Of a stretch of 64,000 bases of DNA, positions 34,216-43,047 are shown one piece after another. The position numbers and the translations under genes are program-made. Each line of letters begins with the position of its first letter. Within the stretch, counting starts at the first letter, position 1. Below the pieces are notes generated by a model, which saw nothing but the letters and a program-made list of their open reading frames with translations, had not been told where the DNA came from and did no database searches. The DNA comes from Sphingomonas_R arantia. GTDB lineage: Bacteria; Pseudomonadota; Alphaproteobacteria; Sphingomonadales; Sphingomonadaceae. Location: NCBI RefSeq assembly GCF_042682045.1, contig NZ_JBHUGS010000003.1, positions 1-64,000 of the forward strand, given 5' to 3'.

Positions 34216-36291
34216 TCACCGCGTCATCGCCCAGGTTGCCGCAGCCGCGAGGCCCAGCAGCATGACGAGCGCATAGGTGTAGAGATAGCCCGACTGCAAC
34301 CGCCGGGTCAGCACGCCGCCACCGACGATCAGCTGCGCGATCCCGTTGGGGCCGAACCGGTCGATCGTCCCCTGGTCACCGCGTCGCCACAACATCCGCC
34401 CCAGCGCGAACGCAGGTCGCACGAACAGGAAGGCGTAAAGCTCGTCAAAATACCACTTGTTCAAGAGGAAAGCGTAGAGCCCGCTGAACGTCGCCGCGAC
34501 CTTCGCCGGAATGCTCGTGTTGATCACATAGGCCCACAGCGCGAGCAGGAAGCCGATCGCCATCGCGACGGTCGCGGACAGCTTCACCCACTCCGGCACG
34601 CCGTGCATCGCGTGCATCAGATGCTCGTTGAACGCGAGACTGCCCTTCCAGAACTCGCCACCGTGCTCCGCCCCGATGAACGGCTCGTGGAAGACGAAGC
34701 CCGCAAACACCGCGCCCAGCGTCAGCACGCCGAGCGGCACCAGCATCGGCCAGGGGCTCTCGTGCGGATGATAGCCGGCGGTCCCGGTTACGACCTCGTT
34801 GGCGCCTGCATCGTGCGCGTTCGGCGCATGGCCTGCATCCTCATCCGCCGCCGGATCACCATGCGCGTGATCGTCATGATGGCCATGCGCGTCATGCACC
34901 GCATGCTGGATATGCTCGGACCCGGCCCAGCGCGGCTTGCCGAAGAAGGTCAGGAACATCAGCCGCCACGAATAGAAGCTCGTCAGCAGCGCCGCGACCA
35001 CACCCACGCCGAACGCGACCTGACCGGCGTCGGTGCCAGCGGCATAGGTCGCCTCGATGATCGCATCCTTGGAATAAAAGCCCGCGAACCCGAACACCTC
35101 GGCAACACCGACACCGGTGATCGCCAGCGTGCCGGCCATCATCGCCCAGAACGTCACCGGGATCGATTTCCGCAGGCCGCCATAGAAGCGCATGTCCTGC
35201 TCGTGATGCATCGCATGGATCACCGAACCGGCGCCCAGGAACAGCAGCGCCTTGAAGAAGGCGTGCGTGAACAGGTGGAACATCGCGGCGCCATACGCCC
35301 CGACGCCCGCTGCGAAGAACATGTAGCCGAGCTGCGAGCAGGTCGAATAGGCGATCACGCGCTTGATGTCGGTCTGGACCAGCCCGACCGTCGCCGCGAA
35401 CAGCGCGGTCGCGGCACCAACGTATGTCACCACCGTCAGCGCGGTGGGCGACACCTCGAACATCGGCGACAGGCGGCACACCATAAATACGCCCGCGGTC
35501 ACCATCGTGGCCGCGTGGATCAGCGCGGAGACCGGCGTCGGCCCCTCCATGGCGTCAGGCAGCCAGGTGTGCAGCCCGAGCTGCGCCGACTTGCCCATCG
35601 CCCCGACGAACAGCAGCAGGCAGAGCACGGTCATCGTGTCGAACCGCCCGCCTATAAATCCGATCGTCGATCCGGCCAGGCCCGGCGCAGCGGCCAGGAT
35701 CGCCGGGATCGACACGGTGCCGAACACCAGGAACGTCCCGAAAATGCCCAGCGAGAACCCGAAATCGCCCACGCGGTTGACGACGAACGCCTTGATCGCC
35801 GCCGCGTTCGCGCTCGGCTTCTTGTACCAGAAACCGATCAGCAGATAGGACGCCAGCCCGACGCCTTCCCAGCCGAAGAACATCTGGATCAGATTGTCCG
35901 ACGTCACCAGCATCAGCATCGCGAAGGTGAACAGCGACAGATAAGCGAAGAACCGCGGCTGATCCGGGTCCTCCGACATATAGCCCCAGCTATACAAATG
36001 AACGAGCGCGGACACCGACGTGATCACGACCAGCATGACCGCAGTCAGCGCGTCGACGCGCAGCGACCAGTCGACGACCAGATCGCCCGACCGGATGAAT
36101 GGCAGCACGGTCTCGACATGCGCGACCTCGCTGCCGTGCAGGAAGTTCAAAAAGATCGGCCAACTGAGCGCGCAGGCCGCGAACAGCCCCGCGGTGGTGA
36201 TGAGTTTCGACGGCACGGCGCCGATCATCCGCTGACCCAGGCCCGCGACGATGGCTGCCAGCAGCGGCAGGAAGACGATGACGGCAATCAC
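34216..36291 (-). CDS. nuoL: NADH-quinone oxidoreductase subunit L, with His-rich loop
   Basis: 691-residue distal proton-pumping subunit of complex I with about 16 helices and the lateral C-terminal helix region. Typical blocks are YMSEDPDQPRFFAYLSLFTFAML, LIGFWYKKPSANAAAIKAFVVNRVGD and HTWLPDAMEGPTPVSALIHAATMV. An odd feature is a loop at residues 460-510 with 12 histidines (IQHAVHDAHGHHDDHAHG and following) before the conserved HESPWPM. nuoK lies 8 bp upstream. Confidence 0.96.
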   Translation of the reverse strand: MIAVIVFLPLLAAIVAGLGQRMIGAVPSKLITTAGLFAACALSWPIFLNFLHGSEVAHVETVLPFIRSGDLVVDWSLRVDALTAVMLVVITSVSALVHLYSWGYMSEDPDQPRFFAYLSLFTFAMLMLVTSDNLIQMFFGWEGVGLASYLLIGFWYKKPSANAAAIKAFVVNRVGDFGFSLGIFGTFLVFGTVSIPAILAAAPGLAGSTIGFIGGRFDTMTVLCLLLFVGAMGKSAQLGLHTWLPDAMEGPTPVSALIHAATMVTAGVFMVCRLSPMFEVSPTALTVVTYVGAATALFAATVGLVQTDIKRVIAYSTCSQLGYMFFAAGVGAYGAAMFHLFTHAFFKALLFLGAGSVIHAMHHEQDMRFYGGLRKSIPVTFWAMMAGTLAITGVGVAEVFGFAGFYSKDAIIEATYAAGTDAGQVAFGVGVVAALLTSFYSWRLMFLTFFGKPRWAGSEHIQHAVHDAHGHHDDHAHGDPAADEDAGHAPNAHDAGANEVVTGTAGYHPHESPWPMLVPLGVLTLGAVFAGFVFHEPFIGAEHGGEFWKGSLAFNEHLMHAMHGVPEWVKLSATVAMAIGFLLALWAYVINTSIPAKVAATFSGLYAFLLNKWYFDELYAFLFVRPAFALGRMLWRRGDQGTIDRFGPNGIAQLIVGGGVLTRRLQSGYLYTYALVMLLGLAAAATWAMTR

Positions 36292-36299
36292 GGCTCGAA

Positions 36300-36605
36300 C
36301 TACCCCTTCATCCGGTTGACGTCATCAACCAGGATCGTGCCGCGCCCGCGGAAATAGATGACCAGGATTGCCAGACCGATCGCCGCCTCGCCGGCGGCCA
36401 CGGTCAGCACGAACATCGCGAACACCTGCCCCACCAGATCGCCGAGATAGGCGGAAAAGGCGACGAGGTTGATGTTCACGCTGAGCAGGATCAGCTCGAT
36501 CGCCATCAGGATGATGATGATGTTCTTGCGGTTCAGGAAGATGCCGAACACCCCCATCGCGAACAGGATGGCGGAGACCACCAGGAAATGCTGGATCCCG
36601 ATCAC
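36300..36605 (-). CDS. nuoK: NADH-quinone oxidoreductase subunit K
   Basis: 101-residue, three-helix membrane subunit of complex I. The conserved acidic residues in helix 2 (LMAIELILLSVNINLVAF) and helix 3 (VAAGEAAIGLAILVIYF) are present. Overlaps nuoJ by 4 bp. Confidence 0.96.
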   Translation of the reverse strand: MIGIQHFLVVSAILFAMGVFGIFLNRKNIIIILMAIELILLSVNINLVAFSAYLGDLVGQVFAMFVLTVAAGEAAIGLAILVIYFRGRGTILVDDVNRMKG

Positions 36606-37216
36606 AGCGTCACTCCCTCACCCGATGGCTGATCGACCACGTTGCGGACCGCGTCCTGCGGCCGGCGCTGATTCTGACGGCGGATGTTCTGGGCACGAAC
36701 ACCGCCGCGCGTCCGGTGGGTCAGCACGATCGCACCGATCATTGCAACCAGCAGCACCAGCCCGGCCGCCTCGAAGATATACAGATAGCGCGTGTACAGC
36801 AGCGTGCCGAGCGCCTGGATGTTGCTCATCCCCTCCGGCGTCGGCGACGTCGCAGCGCCAAGCCCGATGCCGCCCGCACTCCAGGCACCGACCGCAAAGA
36901 TGATCTCTGCCGCCAGCACGACGACCAGCAGCACGCCGAACGGCAGATATCGCCCGAAGCCGGCGCGCATCTCGGAAAAGTCGATGTCGAGCATCATGAC
37001 CACGAACAGGAACAGCACCGCGACCGCGCCGACATAGACGATGACGAGGAGCATCGCGATGAACTCCGCCCCCACCAGCACCATCAGGCCGGCGGCGTTG
37101 AAGAACGCCAGGATCAGCCACAGCACCGAATGGACCGGGTTGCGCGCGAGGATGGTCAACGCGCCGGACGCGATGACCAGCGTGGCGAACAGGTAGAAGG
37201 CGATCGTCTGGATCAA
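36602..37216 (-). CDS. nuoJ: NADH-quinone oxidoreductase subunit J
   Basis: 204-residue membrane subunit of complex I with five helices. The helix-3 region (EFIAMLLVIVYVGAVAVLFLFVVMMLDID) is diagnostic. The C-terminal tail (RTRGGVRAQNIRRQNQRRPQDAVRN) is basic and cytoplasmic. An 81-bp gap holding a hairpin separates it from nuoI upstream. It overlaps nuoK by 4 bp. Confidence 0.95.
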   Translation of the reverse strand: MIQTIAFYLFATLVIASGALTILARNPVHSVLWLILAFFNAAGLMVLVGAEFIAMLLVIVYVGAVAVLFLFVVMMLDIDFSEMRAGFGRYLPFGVLLVVVLAAEIIFAVGAWSAGGIGLGAATSPTPEGMSNIQALGTLLYTRYLYIFEAAGLVLLVAMIGAIVLTHRTRGGVRAQNIRRQNQRRPQDAVRNVVDQPSGEGVTL

Positions 37217-37257
37217 AGCGAAACGGTCCTCAAACCGGTGGTCGTCGGGCCTGCGCC

Positions 37258-37276
37258 GCCTTCCGTGACGGAAGGC
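37258..37276 (-). terminator. Intra-operon hairpin between nuoI and nuoJ
   Basis: Arms GCCTTCCGT (37258-37266) and ACGGAAGGC (37268-37276) form a compact stem in the longest gap of the distal nuo operon. The apex TTCC-GTCAC-GGAA resembles those after coaX and tRNA-Asp. In mid-operon it may set 3' ends or stability rather than stop transcription. Confidence 0.5.
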
Positions 37277-37297
37277 AACGCGGGAGTCGGGCGGGCC

Positions 37298-37783
37298 TTA
37301 GCGGTAGGGGGCGTCGGCGGCAAGGTTGGCAGCGACCGCTCGTTCCCAACGATCGCCGTTCGCGAGCAGCTTGGCCTTGTCGTAAATCAGCTCTTCGCGC
37401 GTTTCGGTCGAATATTCGAAGTTCGGACCTTCCACGACCGCGTCGACCGGGCAGGCTTCCTGGCATAGCCCACAGAAGATGCACTTGGTCATGTCGATAT
37501 CGTAACGTGTCGTACGGCGGCTGCCGTCGTCGCGCGGTTCCGCCTCGATCGTGATCGCCTGCGCCGGACACACCGCCTCGCACAGCTTGCACGCGATGCA
37601 GCGTTCCTCGCCGTTCGGATAGCGCCGCAGGACATGTTCGCCACGGAACCGCGGGCTCAGCGGGTTCTTCTCGTACGGGTAGTTGATCGTCGCTTTCGGC
37701 TTGAAGAAATACTTCAGCGTCAGCGTGTGCGCCTTGAGGAATTCCCAGAGCGTGAACGACTTTACGAGATACGCGATACCCAT
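37298..37783 (-). CDS. nuoI: NADH-quinone oxidoreductase subunit I (ferredoxin-like)
   Basis: 161-residue peripheral-arm subunit of complex I carrying iron-sulfur clusters N6a and N6b. Two CxxCxxCxxxCP motifs are seen (CIACKLCEAVCP and CIFCGLCQEACP). The N-terminal amphipathic segment (LKYFFKPKATINYPYEKNPLSPRFRGEH) is typical of the NuoI/TYKY family. The ATG shares one base with the nuoH stop. Confidence 0.96.
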   Translation of the reverse strand: MGIAYLVKSFTLWEFLKAHTLTLKYFFKPKATINYPYEKNPLSPRFRGEHVLRRYPNGEERCIACKLCEAVCPAQAITIEAEPRDDGSRRTTRYDIDMTKCIFCGLCQEACPVDAVVEGPNFEYSTETREELIYDKAKLLANGDRWERAVAANLAADAPYR

Positions 37784-38829
37784 CAGCTATACCTTGTCAG
37801 CATGAGGTATCCCGACACCAGGAACACCCAGAACAGCGAGATCGGCAGGAAGATCTTCCAGCCCAGCCGCATCAGCTGGTCGTAGCGATAGCGCGGAACC
37901 GTCGCCTTCACCCAGCTGAAAATGAAGAAGAACACCAGGATCTTGGCGAACAGCCAGATGATGCCCGGCACCATGTACAGCGGCGCCCAGTCCACCGGCG
38001 GCAGCCAGCCGCCCCAGAACAGCACGGCGTTCAGCGCACACATCAGCAGCACGTTGCCATATTCGCCGAGCCAGAACAGCGCGAAACTCATCGACGAATA
38101 TTCGGTCTGGTACCCGGCGACGAGCTCGCTCTCCGCCTCGGTCAGATCGAACGGCGCGCGCGCCGTCTCCGCCATCGACGAGATCAGGAACATCACCGCC
38201 ATCGGGAACAGTAGCGGGTTGAGCCCGAACGCGCTCACCACGCCGAAGATGTTGCCGCGCTGCGCATCGATGATGCCGCCCATGTTGAACGTGCCGGCCC
38301 ACAGCACGACCGAGATCAGGATGAACCCGATCGACACTTCGTAGCTGACCATCTGCGCGGCCGCACGCAGCGCCGAGTAGAACGGATATTTCGAGTTGGA
38401 CGCCCAGCCCGCCATGATGATGCCGTACACCCCGAGCGACGATGCCGCGAGGATGTAGAGCAGCCCGACATTGATGTCGGCCAGCACCATGTTCGGCCCG
38501 AACGGGATCACCGCCCAGGCGACCAGCGCCACCGTGAACGTCAGGATCGGCGCGATCAGGAACAGCCCGCGGTTCGCGGACGACGGGATGATCGTTTCCT
38601 TCAGGAACACCTTCAACCCGTCGGCAAACGACTGCAGAAGGCCGAACGGCCCCACCACGTTTGGCCCGCGACGCAATGCCATCGCCGCCCAGATCTTGCG
38701 ATCGGCATAGATGATCATCGCGACGGACAGCATCAACGGCAACGCGATCAGCAGGATGCCGACGATCGTCGCGGTGAACCACCCCGCGTTATAACCCATG
38801 CCGAGCGTGTCGGCGAAGAAACCGGTCAT
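37783..38829 (-). CDS. nuoH: NADH-quinone oxidoreductase subunit H
   Basis: 348-residue membrane subunit of complex I at the quinone-entry junction, with eight helices. Conserved loops include RKIWAAMALRRGPNVVGPFGLLQ, AGWASNSKYPFYSALRAAAQMVSYEV and ETARAPFDLTEAESELVAGYQTEYSSM. Full family length. Confidence 0.96.
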   Translation of the reverse strand: MTGFFADTLGMGYNAGWFTATIVGILLIALPLMLSVAMIIYADRKIWAAMALRRGPNVVGPFGLLQSFADGLKVFLKETIIPSSANRGLFLIAPILTFTVALVAWAVIPFGPNMVLADINVGLLYILAASSLGVYGIIMAGWASNSKYPFYSALRAAAQMVSYEVSIGFILISVVLWAGTFNMGGIIDAQRGNIFGVVSAFGLNPLLFPMAVMFLISSMAETARAPFDLTEAESELVAGYQTEYSSMSFALFWLGEYGNVLLMCALNAVLFWGGWLPPVDWAPLYMVPGIIWLFAKILVFFFIFSWVKATVPRYRYDQLMRLGWKIFLPISLFWVFLVSGYLMLTRYS

Positions 38830-38881
38830 GCCGCAAGGCCCCCGTGGCGGCGCGAAGTCGCGCGCGAATTAACCAGACCGC

Positions 38882-40897
38882 TCATTCCGCGGCCTCCGCA
38901 AAATCGTGACCGTGGATGATCTCGTCCGAGCAACGCTGCATTGTCGGGCTGGCCCGGCAGATCGCGTTGGTCAGGTAGAAGTCCGCGATCGGCAGCCCGA
39001 ACTCGCCCGAAACCGGCACCGTCGGCAAGGTCGGTACGCCCCAGGCGAACGGCGCGAGCCCCTGCACGCCGAGCGCCGGCACTTCCGCCGTCATCGCCGC
39101 GCGCAATGCCGCGAGCGTATCGAACGGCAGCTTGTGGCCGATCGTCTCGGAGAGCGCCCGGAAGATGCTCCAGTCGTCGCGCGCATCGCCCGGCGGGAAC
39201 ACCGCCCGCTCGCCGCGCTGCACGCGCCCTTCCAGGTTGACCCAGGTCCCGGCCTTCTCGGCATAGGCCGCACCCGGCAGCACGATGTCCGCTGTCGCCG
39301 CGCCACGATCGCCGTGATGCCCGACATAAACCTTCGTGCTGCCCGCGAACCGCGCGAAATCGACCTCGTCCGCACCCAGCAGGAAGACCAGCTTTGGCGC
39401 CTTCTCGGCAACCGCCGCGATCCCGCCGTCCTGCGCATAGCCGAGCATCAGCCCCGCCATCCGCGATGCCGCCATGTGCAGCACGTTGTAACCGTTCCAG
39501 TCACCCTTGATCAGACCCAGCGTCTCGACCAGGCCCAGCGTCGCCGCCTGCAACCCGTCGATCTTCAGCGCACCGCCCCCGACGATCACCGCCGGCCGCT
39601 CCGCACCTGCGAACAGGTCGGTCACCGCCTGCGGCAGATCCCCGAGCAGCCCGGCATCGTTGCCGAGCCACGTCACGGGATAGGTCAGGTCGACCGGATC
39701 GCCGATCGCGAACACCCGCGCACCGCGCTTCACGGCCTTGCGGATCCGCGTGTTGACCAGCGGCGCTTCCCAGCGTGGGTTCGTGCCGATCAGCAGGACC
39801 GCGTCCGCCGTCTCGATCCCGGCGATCGTGCTGTTGAAATTCACCGCCGCGACATGCGACGTGTCGTACGCCAGCCCGGTCTGGCGCCCTTCGAGCATGT
39901 CGGACCCGAGCGAGCGCAGCAGCGCCTTGGCCGCATACATCGTCTCGGCATCGACCAGGTCGCCTGCGATCGCCGCGACCGACGATCCGGCCGCATCCGC
40001 CGCCGTCTTCACCGCCGTGAACGCATCGGCCCAGCTCGCCTTCACCAGCTTGCCGTCACGCCGCACATAGGGACTGTCGAGCCGCCGGCGGACGAGCCCG
40101 TCGACCGCGTGGCGCGTCTTGTCCGACGCCCACTCCTCGTTCACGTCCTCGTTCACCCGCGGCAATGCGCGCAGCACCTGCCGCCCGCGGCTGTCGAGCC
40201 GGATGTTGGTGCCGACCGCATCCATCACGTCGATCGCGTGGGTCTTCTTCAGCTCCCACGGCCGCGCCTCGAACGCATAGGGCTTCGACGTCAGCGCACC
40301 GACCGGGCAAAGGTCGACCACGTTGCCCGACAGCTCGCTCGTCGCCGCATGCTCCAGATACGTCGTGATCTGCATGTTCTCGCCGCGGCCGATCGCGCCG
40401 ATCTCCTCGACGCCCGCCACTTCCTGCGCAAACCGGACGCAGCGCGTGCACTGGATGCAGCGCGTCATGACCGTCTTGACGATCGGCCCCATATATTTCT
40501 CGGTGACCGCGCGCTTGTTCTCGTCATAGCGGCTGTGCCCGCGGCCATAGGCCAGCGACTGATCCTGCAGGTCGCACTCACCCCCCTGGTCGCAGATCGG
40601 GCAATCGAGCGGGTGGTTGATGAGCAGGAACTCCATCACCCCCTCGCGCGCCTTCTTCACCTTCTCGCTGGTGGTGAAGACCTCCATCTTGTCCGCCGCC
40701 GGCAGCGCGCACGACGCCTGCGGCTTGGGCGGACCCGGCTTCACCTCGACGAGGCACATCCGGCAATTGCCGGCGATGCTCAGCCGCTCGTGATAGCAGA
40801 AGCGCGGGATTTCCTTCCCCGCGGCTTCGCAGGCCTGGAGCACGGTGGCGCCGGCCGGCACCTCCACTTCGATCCCGTCGACGGTCAGAATTGGCAT
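38882..40897 (-). CDS. nuoG: NADH-quinone oxidoreductase subunit G
   Basis: 671-residue iron-sulfur subunit of the complex I peripheral arm. An N-terminal 2Fe-2S domain (CYHERLSIAGNCRMCLVE) is followed by the His-ligated 4Fe-4S motif (DCPICDQGGECDLQDQS), a third cluster motif (CIQCTRCVRFAQEV) and a molybdopterin-oxidoreductase-like domain that has no cofactor role in complex I. The ATG at 40897 (MPILTVDGIEVEVPAG) is chosen because similarity begins there; the frame is open 12 codons upstream, overlapping nuoF. nuoF ends 4 bp before it. Confidence 0.95.
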   Translation of the reverse strand: MPILTVDGIEVEVPAGATVLQACEAAGKEIPRFCYHERLSIAGNCRMCLVEVKPGPPKPQASCALPAADKMEVFTTSEKVKKAREGVMEFLLINHPLDCPICDQGGECDLQDQSLAYGRGHSRYDENKRAVTEKYMGPIVKTVMTRCIQCTRCVRFAQEVAGVEEIGAIGRGENMQITTYLEHAATSELSGNVVDLCPVGALTSKPYAFEARPWELKKTHAIDVMDAVGTNIRLDSRGRQVLRALPRVNEDVNEEWASDKTRHAVDGLVRRRLDSPYVRRDGKLVKASWADAFTAVKTAADAAGSSVAAIAGDLVDAETMYAAKALLRSLGSDMLEGRQTGLAYDTSHVAAVNFNSTIAGIETADAVLLIGTNPRWEAPLVNTRIRKAVKRGARVFAIGDPVDLTYPVTWLGNDAGLLGDLPQAVTDLFAGAERPAVIVGGGALKIDGLQAATLGLVETLGLIKGDWNGYNVLHMAASRMAGLMLGYAQDGGIAAVAEKAPKLVFLLGADEVDFARFAGSTKVYVGHHGDRGAATADIVLPGAAYAEKAGTWVNLEGRVQRGERAVFPPGDARDDWSIFRALSETIGHKLPFDTLAALRAAMTAEVPALGVQGLAPFAWGVPTLPTVPVSGEFGLPIADFYLTNAICRASPTMQRCSDEIIHGHDFAEAAE

Positions 40898-40901
40898 GTC
40901 G

Positions 40902-42200
40902 TTACTCCGCCGCGACCGCGTAAGGCGCGGCACCGTTCTTCTCGATGATCCGGCGCTCGATCTCGGGGCGGAAATGCTTGATCAGCCCCTGGATCGGCCA
41001 TGCCGCGGCATCGCCCAGCGCACAGATAGTGTGGCCCTCGATCTGCCGGGTCACTTCCTCCAGCATGTCGATCTCGCCGATCTCGGCATTGCCTTCGCGC
41101 AGCCGCTCCATCACGCGCCACATCCAGCCGGTGCCTTCGCGGCACGGCGTGCACTGGCCGCACGACTCATGCTTGTAGAAATAGCTGATCCGGCTGATCG
41201 CGCGGACGATGTCGGTCGACTTGTCCATCACGATGATCGCCGCGGTGCCGAGCCCCGACCCCACGTCACGCAGCCCGTCGAAGTCCATCGGTGCATCGAT
41301 GATCTGCGCAGCCGGCACCAGCGGCACCGACGATCCGCCCGGGATCACCGCGAGCAGATTGTCCCACCCGCCGCGGATCCCGCCGGCATGCGTCTCGATC
41401 AGTTCGCGGAACGACACGCCCATCGCGTCCTCGACCACGCACGGCCGGTTCACATGGCCGCTGATCTGGAACAGCTTCGTGCCTTGGTTCTTGTCGCGCC
41501 CGATGCCCGCGAACCATTCCGGCCCGCGCCGCAGGATCGTCGGCGCGACCGCGATCGACTCGACATTGTTGACCGTCGTCGGGCAGCCATAGAGGCCGAC
41601 ACCCGCCGGGAACGGCGGCTTCAGCCGCGGCTGGCCCTTCTTCCCTTCGATGCTTTCCAGCATCGCGGTCTCTTCGCCGCAGATGTAGGCGCCCGCCCCG
41701 CGGTGCACGAACACGTCGAAGTCGTAGCCCGACCCGCACGCATTCTTGCCGATGAACCCGCGCGCATAGGCCTGCGCCACCGCTGCGAACAGCGTCTCGG
41801 CCTCGCGGATATACTCGCCGCGAATGTAGATATACGCCGCCCGCGCCCGCATCGCGAAGCCGGCCACCAGCGCGCCCTCGATCAGCTTGTGCGGATCGTG
41901 ACGCAGGATTTCGCGGTCCTTGCAGGAACCCGGCTCGGACTCGTCGGCGTTGATGACCAGGAAGCTCGGTTTCCCGTTCTTCGATTCCTTGGGCATGAAC
42001 GACCATTTCATACCGGTCGGGAAACCGGCACCACCGCGTCCGCGCAGGCCCGAGGCCTTGATCGCGTCGATGATCCCGTCCTGCCCGCGCGCCATCAGGC
42101 CCTTGGTATCGTCCCAGTCGCCGCGTTTGATCGCGGCGTCGACGCCCCAGTCCTGCTGCCCGTACAGGTTGGTGAAGATGCGGTCCTTGTCGTCAAGCAC
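40902..42200 (-). CDS. nuoF: NADH-quinone oxidoreductase subunit F
   Basis: 432-residue NADH- and FMN-binding subunit where electrons enter complex I. GLRGRGGAGFPTGMKW is the NADH/FMN glycine-rich loop, YICGEETAMLESIEGKKGQPR is diagnostic, and CGQCTPCREGTGW ligates cluster N3. Full length for the family. Confidence 0.96.
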   Translation of the reverse strand: MLDDKDRIFTNLYGQQDWGVDAAIKRGDWDDTKGLMARGQDGIIDAIKASGLRGRGGAGFPTGMKWSFMPKESKNGKPSFLVINADESEPGSCKDREILRHDPHKLIEGALVAGFAMRARAAYIYIRGEYIREAETLFAAVAQAYARGFIGKNACGSGYDFDVFVHRGAGAYICGEETAMLESIEGKKGQPRLKPPFPAGVGLYGCPTTVNNVESIAVAPTILRRGPEWFAGIGRDKNQGTKLFQISGHVNRPCVVEDAMGVSFRELIETHAGGIRGGWDNLLAVIPGGSSVPLVPAAQIIDAPMDFDGLRDVGSGLGTAAIIVMDKSTDIVRAISRISYFYKHESCGQCTPCREGTGWMWRVMERLREGNAEIGEIDMLEEVTRQIEGHTICALGDAAAWPIQGLIKHFRPEIERRIIEKNGAAPYAVAAE

Positions 42201-42221
42201 GGTCGTGCTCCTTCATTCCGC

Positions 42222-42869
42222 TCATGCGTCCGCACCCTGATAGACGTGCAGCGTCGTGCGCTCGCCCTCCGGGGCCGACGCCATCCGGCCGATCTGCGAT
42301 CCGGGCTTCGGCGTCTCCCCATTGGCGAGCGCTTCCAGGATCGCCGACATGCTGTCGAACGTCAGGTCCTCGAAATTATCGTCGTTGATCTGCACCATCG
42401 GCGCGTTGGCGCACGTGCCCATGCACTCGACCTCGGTCAGCGTGAACAGGCCGTCCGGCGTCGTGTGCCCCTTGGACAGACCACGGTTCTTGCACGCCGC
42501 GAGCACGTCGTCCGACCCGCGCAGCATGCACGGCGTCGTCCCGCACACCTGCACATGGAAACGCCCGACCGGCGCCATGTTGTACATCGTGTAGAAGGTC
42601 ACGACCTCGTACGCGCGAATGTATGGCATGTTCACGCTCTTCGCGACATACTCGATGACCGGCACGGGCAGCCAGCCCTGGGTCTGCGTCTCCGCCCCAA
42701 CCTGACGTTGCGCCAAGTCAAGCAGCGGCATCACCGCGGAATGCTCGCGCCCCGCGGGATAACGCGCGATGATCTCGCGCGCCTTGGCGGCATTCTCTCC
42801 GGTCCACGCAAAGCCGCCCCAGCGGGCGCGCGTCTCGACTTCGTCCGGGATATGGGCTGCGTCAGCCAT
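42222..42869 (-). CDS. nuoE: NADH-quinone oxidoreductase subunit E
   Basis: 215-residue thioredoxin-like 2Fe-2S subunit of complex I. Cluster-ligating cysteines are in CGTTPCMLRG and VECMGTCANAPMVQIND. Its start overlaps the last codons of the 61-aa protein gene by 8 bp, an unusually deep overlap indicating tight coupling. Confidence 0.95.
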   Translation of the reverse strand: MADAAHIPDEVETRARWGGFAWTGENAAKAREIIARYPAGREHSAVMPLLDLAQRQVGAETQTQGWLPVPVIEYVAKSVNMPYIRAYEVVTFYTMYNMAPVGRFHVQVCGTTPCMLRGSDDVLAACKNRGLSKGHTTPDGLFTLTEVECMGTCANAPMVQINDDNFEDLTFDSMSAILEALANGETPKPGSQIGRMASAPEGERTTLHVYQGADA

Positions 42870-43047
42870 GCTTCTGATGCCACTTACGCTGATAGGAAAC
42901 GGAAAAGACGACCCAGCCGAGGGTCGCGATCATCACGAACGGCATGCCGGCCCCGGACACCACCTGCGCGACGCCGAATGCCGTTACCGCGATGACCGTG
43001 GCAACGACACCATAAAGCCAGATCGGTATGCCCGTTCGAATGCTCAC
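42862..43047 (-). CDS. Small two-helix membrane protein inside the nuo operon
   Basis: 61-residue protein starting at GTG (43047), which overlaps the nuoD stop as GTGA. It ends inside the nuoE start region. Two hydrophobic segments, about residues 9-28 (IWLYGVVATVIAVTAFGVAQ) and 32-50 (GMPFVMIATLGWVVFSVSY), are followed by a basic tail (RKWHQKHG). It is not one of the 14 core complex I subunits and I do not recognise a family. The strict overlaps on both sides argue that it is real and translated with nuoD and nuoE. Confidence 0.75.
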   Translation of the reverse strand: MSIRTGIPIWLYGVVATVIAVTAFGVAQVVSGAGMPFVMIATLGWVVFSVSYQRKWHQKHG

